64,000 nt of DNA from Takakia lepidozioides (Eukaryota > Streptophyta > Takakiopsida > Takakiales > Takakiaceae). The DNA lies in contig CM060734.1 of the NCBI GenBank assembly GCA_030704615.1, positions 63,318,042 through 63,382,041 of the forward strand. Reading direction: 5' to 3'. Numbering within the stretch: position 1 is the first letter of the stretch; every line of letters begins with the position of its first letter. A program made the position numbers and the translations under genes. Below the pieces are notes generated by a model that saw only the letters and a list, made by a program, of their open reading frames with translations, made no database searches and was not told the DNA's origin. This document shows, piece after piece, positions 1 to 10,905 of this stretch.

Positions 1-270
1 TGGCGGATGAAATCTCGTCAGCAGATGAACTATCGCACTATCGGATGAGAAATTGCAGGGACGGATGAGACTGCGTCAGCGGATGAAATCGTGGCAGCGG
101 ATGAACTATTGTGCCATTGGATGAAAAATCGCGGCGACGGATGAAACTGCATTAGCGGATGAAATATTGCACCGATGGATGAACTATCGAGATGGATGAA
201 ATATCGGACCTGCGGATGAGAAATCGCGGTTTTGGATGAAATTTGGTCAATGACGGATGAAAAATCGACT
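1..270. repeat. Degenerate GGATGAAA minisatellite
   Basis: About fourteen imperfect copies of an 18-21 bp unit, each built around GGATGAA followed by a short variable part such as ATCGCGG or CTATCG. The array reaches the window edge, so its full length is unknown. No coding potential was seen. Confidence 0.8.
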
Positions 271-283
271 GACTGTGGATATT

Positions 284-840
284 TTTGGAGCCTTTTGGGG
301 GCTTGTTTGAGGACTATTTGGGGTCTATAGAGGCAAATATGTTGCAGGCTTGTGGAGCCTACTTGGGGCTGTTTGAAGGACTATTTGGGGTCCTTTTAGG
401 CGAATATTTTGCAGGCTTGTGGAGCTTTGTGAGGGCTGGTTGAAGGACGATTGGAGGTCCTTGGAAGCCCATATTAGGCAGACTTATGGAGCTTTTTAAG
501 AGCTCTTTGGGGGATTATTGTTGGTCATTGGAGGCAAATACTTGGCAGATTTGAGAAGCTTTTTAAGGGCTATTGGAGGTCCTTGGAGGCCAATACTTAG
601 CAGATTTGATGAGCTTCTTAAGGGCTGTTTGGAGGACTATTGGAGGTCTTTGGAGGCCATATTGGGCAAGCTTTGTGGAGCCATTGTGAGGGCTGGTTGG
701 AAACCTTGGAGGCCACTAATTGGCGGGCGCCTAGGGCCTTTTGGTGGACTGTTTGGAGTCCAAGTTTGCGAACTTCTTGAGCCTCGGTGGGTCTATATGA
801 GGGGCTGATTGAGGGTTGATTTCAGAAGTTCATGGCAATA
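284..840. repeat. 67-bp tandem repeat array
   Basis: The motif GGAGC(C/T)TTTTGGGGGCT followed by GAGGACTATTTGGGGTCC recurs near 287, 354, 421, 488, 555, 610 and 677, with decayed units after that, giving a period close to 67 bp. A 96-residue open frame at 518-808 is only a reading of this satellite and is not listed as a gene. Confidence 0.8.
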
Positions 841-879
841 ATTTGAGGGCTCTTGAGAGTTATTTGAGAGGTTCTTTAA

Positions 880-1500
880 GGATAGTCTTATCTATTGCTT
901 GAGCAAGAGTGAGTGTGAAGATAGGGGGGGTAATAGGATGAGAGCATTCTGGGCTTAGAGATTGCTTTAGCTTCCCTTCTCTATAGTCTTCCATCATTCT
1001 TGTAGGCCAAAGCTTTTCCGTAAGCGGAGGCAGAGTTAGTTTGGATAGAGACTTAGCCATCTTGTAGGTTTATTGGAGTCGCAAGGAGATCGATTGATTT
1101 AAGGTGTGGGAGGTGTTGTTATTTAAGTTTCCTATGTGTGGATCCTCTTCCTACACATGCATGTTTGATTGTGCGCCAGCCTAGTTTGGTTTGGGCGCTT
1201 ACTTTTATAGGTGGTTGTGCCGGAAATATTGTGGCCGGCCAACCCTAGAGTGTGTTGTCGATGGTGAGGCTGGGGTGATGACCAGCAGACCATCATTGTT
1301 TCTCTTATGGTGAGGCTGGGTTGATGACCAGCAGACCGTAGGAGTGCCTGCGGTGGATGCAGGTACAGGTGCAGGTTAGGAATATAATATTTCAAACCAT
1401 AAGCCGCAACAGGTTCTCTACCCGGTTACCTTGTGGAAATGGGGATTAGAGACAAGTTGATAGCTGGTTTGAGTGTGAGTTTTCATCACGGAGGTGCCAC
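880..1500 (+). other. 5' leader of methyltransferase-Gypsy copy 1
   Basis: Non-coding DNA that aligns by eye, in the opposite orientation, with the leader of the second copy at 54444-54964. Shared stretches include a duplicated GTGAGGCTGGG...GATGACCAGCAGACC block near 1270 and 1310 and a GGGCGCTTACTTTTATAGG block near 1190. The match shows that the decayed gag after it belongs to the same family. No convincing 5' LTR is visible before it; the 67-bp satellite abuts instead. Confidence 0.6.
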
Positions 1501-1503
1501 CAA

Positions 1504-2408
1504 TTGCTGAGGAGAGTGCTGGTACGAGCACCAACGATACTAGTGGGTATACAAGACGAGGTATGCGGTTTAGGCCACCTTCACCTTCAGTGTCTTCTGA
1601 GAAAGGTTCAGACTCAGAGTTATGAGGATTCTCGCCGAGGGTACAAGCCATTTCCGTGCCATTGTTGTGGGATACGATGGAGGAAATGTATGGAGCTACC
1701 AAGGGGCCACGTTGGTACTCTGGAGCTGTGGGCACCATCGAGCTTCATGATTTCATACATGAGCTGTTTGATAGTTGGTGTGATTTGCAGCAGTTGCACA
1801 ATCCACAGCTGTTTACACATTTTATGGCGTGGAAATGACTATTTTAGCACCTTGAGAGGCCATCTATGGATAACTACCATGAGTGTAGGCGGGGAAATGA
1901 GGTGCAGATTGAGGAGTAACGACAATATTGGTCACCTTACTATATCTCCATCACTAGAGGCACAAGGGCAGCGGTGACACCAGCAGCTACACCAACATCC
2001 CCAACTGCAAGCACTAGTAGTAGGACAAATAAAGATGGAGTTGGGAAATCTACTCAAGCTCCTGCTGCAGCACCAACATCCGTGCCTACCTTTAACCTAG
2101 TTGTGAAGTTCTTCGAGGAGTGAAGGAGAAACTGCCAGGGAGTAAGGACAGAGAAGTTGCGGAGCTTGCAAGAGTTCCAGCGGAGGCCTACTGAGAGTTT
2201 GATGGAGGCTTACACGCGCATGAGGCGATTGATAAATATGACCCAAGGGGTTACGGAAGCTCAAGCAGTCCAATTCTTGTATGGGATATTAGACAAGGAG
2301 TTGAGGAGAAGGGTGCGGGATGCAATTCTCCTACAAGTAGCCCAACCCACCTTAGCAAACATATTTTTGCTGGCAGAGCGGATAGAACTCAATATGGTGG
2401 AGGAGTGA
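1504..2408 (+). pseudogene. gag: Decayed gag (capsid region), methyltransferase-Gypsy copy 1
   Basis: The capsid part of a Ty3/Gypsy Gag, broken by stops and frameshifts. Readable blocks include MEEMYGATKGP and YSGAVGTIEL at about 1670-1760 and the frame at 2157-2408 with AYTRMRRLIN, VQFLYGILDKELRRRV and LLAERIELN. These match the intact 408-residue Gag at 53217-54443 almost residue for residue. In the family Gag packages the RNA and forms the particle. This copy cannot make a full protein. Its continuation is the zinc-knuckle region just downstream on the same strand. Confidence 0.8.
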
Positions 2409-2559
2409 GTGGTCATGGTGGGGTTTGGTAAGGAGATACAACGAAGTGGGGCTCCTAGCCAATAATAACCACTACCCCAACGTGCTCAAGGCAACAAGGG
2501 GGCTCAGGCGAAGCCTAGGGAAGGACAGAGAGGATCTCAATTGCAGAGGTCACTTCCTT

Positions 2560-3366
2560 CATTCTCAGGCCAACAACAGTCGGGTGTGACATGTTGGGAT
2601 TGTGGAGGACCCCGTGTTCAGAGAGATTGCCCGGAGAGAGGCAAAGGGCCAGCACAGGCACAACCTACACAACTATAGTGTGGGCATTGTGGCAAGTATG
2701 GGCATGAGAAGGCCCATTGTTATTACTTGCATCCTGAGCTACGGCCAGACCAGTTTCAAGGGAACAATGGTGGCCGAGGACGAGACAATATAGTCCAAAG
2801 AGGTAGAGGAGGCAGAGGTCGCGGTGGAGGTCGTAACCAAAACCAAGGAGCACAGGGTCAAGGTCAAGGTCATGACTAAGGCATGGTGGATAGGCTTGCC
2901 CAGCTAGAGCAAGGTCTTGCTACCATGGCCACTACTCATGTTGCGCCAGCTCCAAGGCCCGAGGTTCAAGCCCCACCTGCACAACCTCCTATGCCTAGAG
3001 AAGACCAGATTGGTATGGGCTTCATATGTGGAGCCGCACTTGCAAGACCATTGCATATGGACTCGGCAGCTGCTGTCACTCGAGTAGCAACTCGTGCTCC
3101 TGAGCCAAGAGGAGCGGATGTGGATTTTGATCCACAAAAGGGGGAAGCAAGTTGACAGACAAGGCTTCCACAGTCCTTTACATTGGCTGAGACAGTGCCA
3201 ACTACGCCATTGATGGCACCCGCTCACCCAAATGTGTCAGAGGTAGAGCCACGAGTGCCATTGGGAAGAGTTGGTGTAGCTTGGGAAATGCCAGTGGGTG
3301 GTGTTGCAAAGCAAGGTGCAGCCAGTACATTGTTGGGGGCGGCTAAGGCAATTTGCCAAGCTCCAT
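2560..3366 (+). pseudogene. Nucleocapsid and pre-protease region, copy 1
   Basis: The first zinc knuckle, near 2593, reads CWDCGGPRVQRDC, with the zinc-binding His replaced by Arg. The second, near 2678, keeps CGHCGKYGHEKAHC (CX2CX4HX4C). After it, 2883-3155 and 3183-3366 match the Pro/Ala-rich linker before the protease of the other copy (GMGFICGAAL, ESAAAVTR-like, APEPRGA). The Gypsy homology stops at AICQAP at about 3366. The next Gypsy residues (FFATTIAM) are found inverted at 8310, so this is a rearrangement breakpoint, not the natural end of the gene. Confidence 0.75.
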
Positions 3367-3720
3367 GCGGGTGCATGAAAGATGCATTAAAGGGGGTGTT
3401 GGGCAGTATGGCTGAACGGAATGTGGTGTCATAGAGCGTGATGGTGGCATGCTATAAGCGCTACATGGGCAGTGGAGGGAGGCTTTGGAGACCTTTGAGC
3501 ACATGTACAAGCTTGGCAGCCCTGGAGATTGGAGAGAGGTCCACGGTGGCAAAGCTGTAGTGATTGTATCAGATGTCATTATAAAAGCTGCCCTGGCGGA
3601 CATGTATGTCAAATATGGGTATATGTAAGATGCAAAGGGAGTGATGGGCAGCTAAGGGGCTGTGTATGCAATGTGGTGTCATGGAGCAAAGGTCGGGTTC
3701 CCCCCCTGAGTTTGAATTAA
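3367..3720 (+). pseudogene. PLS-type pentatricopeptide repeat (PPR) gene fragment
   Basis: Directly after the Gypsy breakpoint the frames read CGCMKDALKGVLGSMAERNVVS, stop, SVMVACYKRY, then in another frame GQWREALETFEHM, EVHGGKAVVIVSDVI and AALADMYVKYGYM. These are the standard spaced blocks of plant PLS-class PPR proteins (KCG...DA..VF..M.ERNVVSW; VHG.I...G...DV; ALVDMY.KCG). PPR proteins bind organellar RNA. This piece has stops and frameshifts and is not expressible as it stands. The far side of the same PPR segment appears inverted at 8311-8350 and 16164-16340. Family recognition is by eye. Confidence 0.65.
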
Positions 3721-3929
3721 GTCTAGTGCAGAGAGGGTGATTTAGGGGCTGAGCTTTGGCTCGGCCTCAAGATTCATAAAGTTGGTGCATAGAGTCCATG
3801 TAAATGGAGTACTGTTGGGCAGACCTAGAAAAGGGGGAAGAGGTGCATGGTGACATTGTCACAAGCTGAAATTAATGTGCCGTATGTCATTCTGAATAGT
3901 GCCCCCTGGTGGACAGGTCTGCCAAATGC

Positions 3930-4725
3930 GGGTGCATAGAGGATGCAAAGGGAGTGTGGGGCAAACCTGGAAAAGGGGGAAAAGGTCCATGGTGACATTG
4001 TCAAAAGCTGGAATTGTACCTTATGTCATCTAAACAGTGCCCTGGTGGACAGGTCTGCCAAATGTGGGTGCGTAGATGATGCAAAGGGAGTGTGGGGCAG
4101 ACCTAGAAAAGGGGGAAGAGATCCATGGTGACACTGTCAAAAGTTGGAATTGTACCTTATGTAATTCTGAATAGTGCCCTGGTGGACAGGTCTGCCAAAT
4201 GCGGGTGCGTAGAGGATGCAAAGGGAGTGTTGGGCAGACCTGGAAAAGGGGGAAGAGCCATTGTGACATTGTCAAAAGCTGGAATTGTACCTTATGTCAT
4301 CTGAATATTGCCCCGGTGGACAAGTTTGCCAAATGCGGGTGCGTAGAGGATGCAAAGAGAGTGTGGGGCAGACCTGGAAAAGAGGGAAGCTGAGGTCCAT
4401 GGTGACAATATCAAAAGCTGGAATTGTACCTTATGTCATTCTGAAGAGTGCCCTGGTGGACAGGTCTGTCAAATGCGGGTGCGTAGAGGATGCCAAGGGA
4501 GTGGGGGGCAGACCTGGAAAAGGGGGAAGAGGTCCATGGTGACATAGTCAAAAGCTGGAATTGTACCTTCTAAATAGTGCCCTGGTGGACAGGTCTGCCA
4601 AATGCAGGTGCATAGAGGATGCAAAGGGAGTGTGGGGCATACCTGGAAAAGGGGGAAGAGGTCCATGGTGACATTGTCAAAAGCTGGAATTGTTGTATTT
4701 TGTGTCATTCTGAGAGTGCCAAATT
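3930..4725 (+). repeat. Tandem array of a ~136-bp PPR-derived unit
   Basis: Units start at 3930, 4066, 4203, 4337, 4477 and 4606 (spacings 136, 137, 134, 140, 129), with a divergent one before 3930. Each runs from GGGTGCGTAGAGGATGCAAAGG through CCATGGTGACATTGTCAAAAGCTGG to GGTGGACAGGTCTGCCAAATGC. Translated piecewise, a unit gives VHGDIVKSW, then LVDRSAKCGCVDDAK, the L/S module of a PPR protein. Most spacings are not multiples of three, so the array is not an open PPR gene now. Confidence 0.8.
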
Positions 4726-5180
4726 ATCTAGGACACTAAGGGATACATTTCACCCTTTTCTTCCCTCTTATCAGAATTGGCCCTAAAATTCCATGTTGAA
4801 CTCCGCAATTCCCAATGCCCTTTATTACTTAGGCTTTCACTTCACGGAGCAACTTACATCTGTACCAGCCTTGAGTTTTATTGACAAAGCAACACATACT
4901 CTTAGTGCTCTTTATCATTAAAGTATACAAAATCTACTAGCATGGTTCTGTTCACCATCCATAGATAAGAGTATACATTGTACCATTTGGTGGTTAATCC
5001 AAAGATAACATTATACATCTGAAAACCCCGGACTCTTGGAGATAAGATGTCTTGAACAATACATTCTGATTCAGAACTGAAACCATGGTACTATTTAGTA
5101 TTTAATCAACACGGTAGGTAGCTTAAAAACTACTCTATAAGCTGGCTCAACTTATTAATATTATGGAAGATATGTGGTGT
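4726..5180. other. No recognisable feature
   Basis: AT-richer DNA without a convincing ORF or repeat. It may be the interior of the TIR transposon whose end lies at 5181-5556, and one of the two inversion breakpoints should lie near its left edge. Confidence 0.4.
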
Positions 5181-5556
5181 TGGATGGAAACACAATTACA
5201 ATGAGCAGAAAGTCTTTGACAATCTTATCAAGGGCAAATAGAATTTTTTTTTAAATCAATTTATTGGATTTTATTCTGTTTCTAAATGAATAAACTTTAT
5301 ATAATGTAAAAACATACATATGCATATTTGAGGGTATTTTTTAATGATTGACAAGGAGAATATACATAGAGAAGGGGTACATTTTAAAAATTATAAATTT
5401 TTGTATATATACAAGAGAGGGTTTTATAATCCTCAAAAAGTATGTACAGAGGGGGTATAAACTATTCAAGGACCCGTATACAGGGGTTTTTTTTTATTAG
5501 TCGGCGAACGCACGTGATACGCACATTTTATAAAAAGTGCACCCCCCCCCCAGGCC
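5181..5556 (-). mobile_element. Terminal segment of a GC-rich-TIR DNA transposon (element P, end 1)
   Basis: An inverted copy of 16347-16760. Shared blocks include GTGCACTTTTTATAAA, TGTGCGTATCACGTGCGTTCG, CCCTGTATACGGGTCCTTG and the end of a short coding frame (KVFDN-IKGK). It abuts the RT of the broken Gypsy at a GTGTGGGG that recurs at the matching Gypsy position at 21776, as expected for a target-site duplication of 5-8 bp. Transposase class is not recognised. Confidence 0.6.
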
Positions 5557-5940
5557 CCACACATCCTTCTTTCTGTCCAAATGCCATAGATATCCTTCTT
5601 AGCTGGCATCACCGTTGCCGAGGTATATTCCCCACCTGACAACTCCACCAATCCAGCTTCAAACAACTCCATAGTTCGTGACTGGATCAATGACCTCTCC
5701 ATGTCACTATACCGGTAGGGCCTTCGACAGATTATCGTGTCACTTGCCAAATCAATACGAATCTCCTGACCCTTCAAACTCCCCAAATCCTTCAAACCGA
5801 AGGCAAAGCAATTTCTATAAGCCCTTAGAAATCGTTGGATCCTTCGTCTCTCTCCTCCGGTGACTGTAGGTCCAACATCTAGTTCCCAATTGTCCTCAGT
5901 GACTACAACCTTGGGCACACCAGGCTTGGAGGTAGGAGAC
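5557..5940 (-). pseudogene. Start of reverse transcriptase, methyltransferase-Gypsy copy 1
   Basis: The frame that starts at 5918 reads VTEDNWELDVGPTVTGGERRR, FLRAYRNCFAFGLKDLG, RRPYRYSDMERSLIQ and TERRMCG, then runs into the transposon end. This is the N-terminal finger region of a Gypsy RT. It stops exactly where the plus-strand piece at 21777 begins (CGDYHPVNRQTKSDR). The two therefore come from one RT gene interrupted by an insertion and then separated by an inversion. Confidence 0.85.
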
Positions 5941-7300
5941 GAATCCTTTGGTTGCTAGATAGCAACCTCTTGCCTTGTCCGCCCAATCTGACTATGGCGT
6001 AGCCTCCACTTGCTCCGCCATAGCCACCTTGAGAACATCCTCTGAGCAAAGAAACATTCTCAACCTCTTCAAAAACCTTGGCCAACTTGGCCTCCAACTG
6101 ATCGTCAGTCCATGGCTCTCCCCACTCCTCATATTGCTGCTTGAGAGATCCAATGACTCTCTCTTTGCGCATCTCATCCCACATCTGCCATGGGTGTTTG
6201 CAACCCACGATCCCGTGCTCGCCCCCACTCACTGCCTCAACTGTCCCGGTTGGCAGGGAAGATGCACCATCCAATGGGAGTACAGAAGTAGTCATCAATG
6301 CTTGCAATCTCAGTTGCTCAGCCATGCACAAACCAATGACCCATGTCAAGCAATTTAGATCCATTGCTTGACCCAACACTTGGCGGCGTGATGCCTCTGA
6401 CAAAGCTGGCACATCTGTAGTGCCCGTGGTAAAATCCATTGCCCGCTCTTGCTCACCCGCATTGGGCTCCACCAATTGTTGTAACACATTGTCCCAAAAT
6501 CCAGGACCATTGTCTCGAAAAGTATGAGACGAGTTCATGAGCGTAGGCGAAGCCAAACGTGGCTGCCTCACTCGATTGACCACCGCCAGAGTTGGACGGT
6601 CATCATGTCGCACCCTCTGTGGTTGTCTCTCTTGGTCCAAAATGCCCTCAACCATGAGATTGGGTGGCCGTTGAATGGAATCATGTGCTCTCTTGAGCAA
6701 CTCTGGTGGTGCAAGATTGGTCCACCACAATCGAGGTTGATGCGCGCGTGATCCCACCACTGCTGTATCCAATAGCACCGCCGATCCAATCCAAGACCGC
6801 ACCTAATGCACACTGGCCATAACCCTGGCCCGAGAATCCCCCATAAGAGGAACATTCTCCAAGATATAGCCTAGAGGTTGCATTTGCCTCGTCTGCAAGT
6901 CACGCAACACTCGCAACATCTCCCAAATCAAATGCAATCGTGCATCATGCAAGCCATTCCCATGACCTGCGGGAGAGTGTCATTGGCAAAGCCATCCAGC
7001 TATCACAAAGTCAATGGCACCATGCCGGTCCAAATCATCCGCCCCCAGCAAGGTGATGTCTGCTAGCAAGGCCTTTTGATACCCTTGAATTGCTGAGAGA
7101 GACAACAACTCAGGATACCGGATGTGAGCAAGGCGATATGGCGCATAAAAATATGCCAAGCTATCTCACATACAAGTACTTGCGTACTTTAATCCCTACT
7201 TGCAACACTCCTGCAAGCCCAGTGCTCATGCCTCCAAACATGTCTAGTAAACAAATCCCTGAGTCAGGTGGTTGCCAGGTAATGGGCACTGTGTCCAATA
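5903..7300 (-). pseudogene. C5-cytosine DNA methyltransferase domain in Gypsy pol, copy 1
   Basis: Reading the minus strand from 7300 down: motif I, LLDMFGGMSTGLAGVLQ (near 7215-7265); motif IV region, IAGWLCQ then a stop (near 6980-7010), where the conserved Pro of PCQ has become Leu; motif VI, YILENVPLMGDSRARVM (near 6835-6870). An open frame of 299 residues (6802-5903) then has SRAHQPRLWWTNLAPPELL (motif VIII-like) and LSEASRRQVLGQAMDLNCL (motif IX/X). The motifs are in linear, unrearranged order. The enzyme would methylate cytosine at C5. This copy is dead (PCQ altered, stop, frameshifts), but the same domain in the same place in the 50-kb copy shows that it belongs to the family. Confidence 0.85.
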
Positions 7301-7372
7301 AGCTAACTGAGGAGGTCCCGGTGGTGTCACTGAACTCCCCTCACCCATCGATGGAAAGGCCTCATATCATGC

Positions 7373-8311
7373 TTATTGCACACATTCGCCTGTCACTCGT
7401 TGCAAATTCCCAACCGTACCCCCCAGTGGAATATGCACAGGTACATGAGGAAGCAAATCAGCCTTGTATGCCAATTGTTTGTCATCATCAGGTGATGGCC
7501 TATCATCTGCATGACTACTGCCCTCCAAGAGCTCACCACCCCAAGCCACCACCCCTGCAAATGCAGCCAATGTGGGCATCATATGATCCACCGCTACATT
7601 CCCAATAAACCGCATTGGGAAGAGTGCACGTCGGCCATCCCCTGACTGCCATTCCAGCCTATAGGATGTCGTTTCTTCCCAAAAGTCCAGAGTAAATCCC
7701 ATGGGGTATAACATAGCCCCACCAACAAGCACATCGTAGGACATCGCGTCCGTAGCAATGGCTTTAGCTCTCATGACAGAGCCATCTGTAGGATGATCTA
7801 GTTGCAATCGAATGAAGAGCTCATGGCGTGTAATCCATCATGCCTTCTTCGAACTACCTAAAGATGTTTGAATTTGGAAAGGGCAAGGCTCCAAATCTGC
7901 CTCTTTAAGGCCCAAGCCTGCAGTTGCTGTTCTTCCCAACATCAATGGCTGTGCTCCCGAGTCTAACAAGACCCGCAGTGGGCCTATACCTCCTTCCGGC
8001 TGGGCCACCCAACTGAAACACACCATCATGATTGTCCACAATGACTACCCCACAAGTCACCATACTACGCTCAATGGCTGGTCTAGCTGGCGGCTCCTGC
8101 AACCTTGCAGCTGTCGTTTGCCATGGCACAGCTATGGTTGTCTTCATCCTTGAGTCTAGGGCATCCATGCACTACACCTTATCCGCTATCCCCGCAGATA
8201 GTGCTAATGCATCACCACTCTCACAGAATGCAGCTGCCAGTCTAAACACTGCAGCTGGCCGCATCCCCGACATTGCAATTGTCGTGGCAAAAAACTGTCA
8301 GATTGACATCT
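7373..8311 (-). pseudogene. Retropepsin and linker, methyltransferase-Gypsy copy 1
   Basis: The minus strand has VLLDSGAQPLMLGR (near 7945-7985), the aspartic protease active-site block, followed by a 144-residue frame (7807-7373) with YDVLVGGAMLYPMGFTLDFWEE, the protease C-terminal half and linker to the methyltransferase. Upstream at 8310-8170, FFATTI, MRPAAVFRLAA and FCESGD match the other copy exactly after its AxxxCQAP. This proves that the segment continues the gag piece that stops at 3366. Several stops, including one near 7847, break it. Confidence 0.8.
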
Positions 8312-8350
8312 GATACAATCCCAGCTTTGATGATGTCACCATGGACCTCT
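8311..8350 (-). pseudogene. Inverted remnant of the PPR segment
   Basis: The minus strand reads AGAGGTCCATGGTGACATC followed by ATCAAAGCTGGGATTGTATC, encoding EVHGDIIKAGIVSDV. This matches the 136-bp unit and lies directly against the Gypsy residues that should follow position 3366. The PPR segment therefore sat inside the Gypsy gene before the inversion. Confidence 0.7.
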
Positions 8351-8627
8351 CACTACAAGAGATTGCGGTAATTATGACTGTCAAACCGTGGTAGTCATGG
8401 TTTTCTTGACTTTGACCATGACTGCATCATGTTTTTATATGAAATTGACCTCTCGCAGTCGTTCCTACGACTGTAGTATATAAATGACTATCTAAGTAGT
8501 CGTCTGTATGACTACATGGCTCTAGAATGGGTAGAAGGCTAGTCAACGACAATTGACCAGATTTAGCTCACCACTGATAATCATTTCCATGACTACAATG
8601 TACATGGATGAGGTTACATAGTCATAA

Positions 8628-9356
8628 TGTCGCGGCCCTTTGCCTTGAGGGCAGGGGGTCGGGACACACGAGGGGCTGCCCCTGTGGTGGGGGCAGCGGC
8701 AGCGATAGGTATGGGGGGGCTGAAGCACCCTTGAGTGCCCAAGGCACTCAGGGAAGCGGAGGCGCTCACTAGGTGGAGCCCCGCACACCGGGTTGCGGTG
8801 GGGGTGGCTCCACAAGGGGTGGTGGTAGCTTAGCGGGACTTAGTGGGGGTGGCATAGGACTCACCATCGGGGCGGAGACCTCGTGGTGGGAGTCGTGGGG
8901 AGTCTTGGGACTCATCACGGTCCATAGGGGCCGTGGTGAGTGGGCCAAGACTCACCGCGACTCATCACCGGGAGTCGAGGGTTTTCGTGGTGGTTCGCCA
9001 TAAAATGGCATGGCTGGTTGTGAAACCCCCGCGGACAGCTACAGAAGTATATATAAGGGGAGTAGTGACCCCGAAAACGGTGCAAGCCCGTTGGTGACCA
9101 AAAACTAGTGAGTAAGCGAGCGAGCCGGAAAGCGACCAAAGAGTGGGGACCTGTTCCGGACTGCCATCTACCAAAGGGAATTCTCCTAGTCCCAAATAGG
9201 TGGAGGGTTTAGTGGGAAGCGAAGGGGGACCGTTATGTCCCGGTGAGCAGCCGAAGCTCCAAGTTGGCCCGGGCGGCCAGGTTGGGAGTCAGGCGCGCGC
9301 ATCAAAGCGAGTAACTATGACTTGAAGGGGAGCTTACCGAAGTGAGGTGCGCGACA
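8628..9356 (+). repeat. 5' LTR of the chromovirus
   Basis: Begins TGTCGCGGCCC and ends GTGCGCGACA (TG...CA). It is near-identical to 14876-15603 and is followed two bases later by a tRNA-Met primer-binding site. Confidence 0.95.
9048..9058 (+). promoter_or_regulatory. Putative LTR TATA box
   Basis: TATATATAAGG in the GC-rich 5' LTR, with the same sequence at 15295-15305 in the 3' LTR. Position and sequence fit the U3/R promoter core of a plant LTR element. The transcription start is not visible from sequence. Confidence 0.6.
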
Positions 9357-9358
9357 CT

Positions 9359-9370
9359 TGGTATCAGAGC
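9359..9370 (+). promoter_or_regulatory. Primer-binding site (initiator tRNA-Met)
   Basis: TGGTATCAGAGC two bases after the 5' LTR. It is the common plant sequence complementary to the 3' end of initiator tRNA-Met, used to prime minus-strand DNA synthesis. Confidence 0.9.
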
Positions 9371-9411
9371 TTAGAGTTCAGTACGCGATCGTCCTTGGGA
9401 TTGGCCTCATC

Positions 9412-10905
9412 ATGGGGTCGGGCAAGCCAAAGCGAAAGCGGAACGGCCCAAAAGATGATGATCCTGGTGAGCCCGATGGGGGCGACGTGTCACCAAAGCG
9501 GCCGTTTGAGGAAGCGACGCAGGTTTCTGAAAGCGAGGCCGCTCAAGAGCGGGAGGAATCCGAGGAGTCGGAGCCCCAGGAATCTGTGAGAGCTCCGACC
9601 GACCAACAGATGCCTCCCATGCCGGCAGCCTTTTGGGAAGGGTTGTTGGCGCAGTTTGGCGGGACGTTGAAAGACGTGTTGAAGGCGGCTAATGCCACTT
9701 CCACTAAGGCAAAGTTTAAGGTGAAGCCTAAGGAACCCGGCACCTTTGAGGGCGTCCGAAATCGGAAGGCACTCAACACCTGGCTCCTGGAGCTAGAGCA
9801 GTACTTCCGGGCTGCCAAGTTGAGTGACGAGGATCGGGTGGAAGTGGCTCCCACCTATTTGAGGGGCTATGCTCAACAATGGTGGCAGAAACGCCTTCAC
9901 GACGGAGGCCCAAGCCCGAAAACCTTGAACTGCAATGGGTTCAAGGAATTGATGAAGAGACAGTTTGTGCCCCTCAACGCGTCATGGCTTGCCCGGGACA
10001 AGATGAGGAATTTGAAGCAAACAGATGACATTCGGGGGTATGTACAGGCTTTCAATGTGCTGTTGCTCGAAGTTGCGGACATGGCAGAACCAGAAATGGT
10101 CTTCAACTTTGTGGCGGGACTGGCCCCATGGGCCAGGCGGAAGTTGGAGGAGAAGCCACCCAAGACTTTGAACGAGGCAATTGAGAGGGCTGAATGTTTC
10201 TCGGATGTCCCTAGGGGTGAGAGACAAGGCCGTACGGAGCTGAACCACAAGAAGACCCAGCGGGAAGGTGACTCCTCCCGACCGGAAAAGAAGTGGGATA
10301 GGCCACGCGGCGATAATGGCACGTGGAAATCGAAGGGAGGGCCTTCACACGTCAAGGCGGCACCCGGTGCTTCAAAAGGAAAAGCGGGTGGAGCGGCTTA
10401 TGGCGGACAGAAGGCGACCTTTGATGGAGTGTGTTTCAATTGCAGGGAGCCCGGGCACATGGCCAAGAAGTGCACAAAACCTCGACAATTGAACATGACT
10501 CGGGCAACCACGGAGCTGTCGGAAGATACCATCAGTCGCTTGGTGGAAGCGGTGGTTGCCAGGACTTGCAAGGTAGGCAACTATTCTTGTGAGTTGTATC
10601 AAGAAACTGGCGCCTTGCGAAAAGGGAGTCACTTATTGTTCGTGGATGGGATAATATCCGGAACTAACGTATCATTGTTGGTGGACACAGGAGCGTCGCA
10701 CTCCTTCATGACACCGGCAACGGCACAAAAGCTGGGACTCCCGACAACTGACGTAGGGCCTCTATTGAGGTGCGTTCTGCCAAAGGAGAACCGCAATTGG
10801 CGACGAGGTTGGCGTTCGATGTTCCTCTTCAACTGGGGAGTTGGGAGGGACGTGAGAACTTCACCGTCTGCGAGATCGATGGAGTGGATCTCATTTTGGG
10901 GATGA
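9412..10905 (+). CDS. gag: Chromovirus Gag with N-terminal protease half
   Basis: The ATG at 9412 ([12 protein letters not shown]) is the first in frame after the primer-binding site; the frame is open upstream, but only through the primer site. About 497 residues: a charged N-terminus, a retrotransposon Gag capsid core ([20 protein letters not shown] ... AQQWWQKRL ... [18 protein letters not shown]), a basic linker, one zinc knuckle [14 protein letters not shown] near residue 360, then [12 protein letters not shown], the aspartic protease active site. The frame drifts off inside the protease near 10770 and the domain continues in another frame. Chromoviruses usually have one Gag-Pol frame, so I read this as a frameshift mutation. 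Confidence 0.9.
   Translation: MGSGKPKRKRNGPKDDDPGEPDGGDVSPKRPFEEATQVSESEAAQEREESEESEPQESVRAPTDQQMPPMPAAFWEGLLAQFGGTLKDVLKAANATSTKAKFKVKPKEPGTFEGVRNRKALNTWLLELEQYFRAAKLSDEDRVEVAPTYLRGYAQQWWQKRLHDGGPSPKTLNCNGFKELMKRQFVPLNASWLARDKMRNLKQTDDIRGYVQAFNVLLLEVADMAEPEMVFNFVAGLAPWARRKLEEKPPKTLNEAIERAECFSDVPRGERQGRTELNHKKTQREGDSSRPEKKWDRPRGDNGTWKSKGGPSHVKAAPGASKGKAGGAAYGGQKATFDGVCFNCREPGHMAKKCTKPRQLNMTRATTELSEDTISRLVEAVVARTCKVGNYSCELYQETGALRKGSHLLFVDGIISGTNVSLLVDTGASHSFMTPATAQKLGLPTTDVGPLLRCVLPKENRNWRRGWRSMFLFNWGVGRDVRTSPSARSMEWISFWG

Noticed and set aside
3930-4725. A functional PPR gene in the tandem array
   Set aside because: Unit spacings are mostly not multiples of three, frames change at every unit and there is no long ORF. 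It is a repeat derived from PPR sequence.
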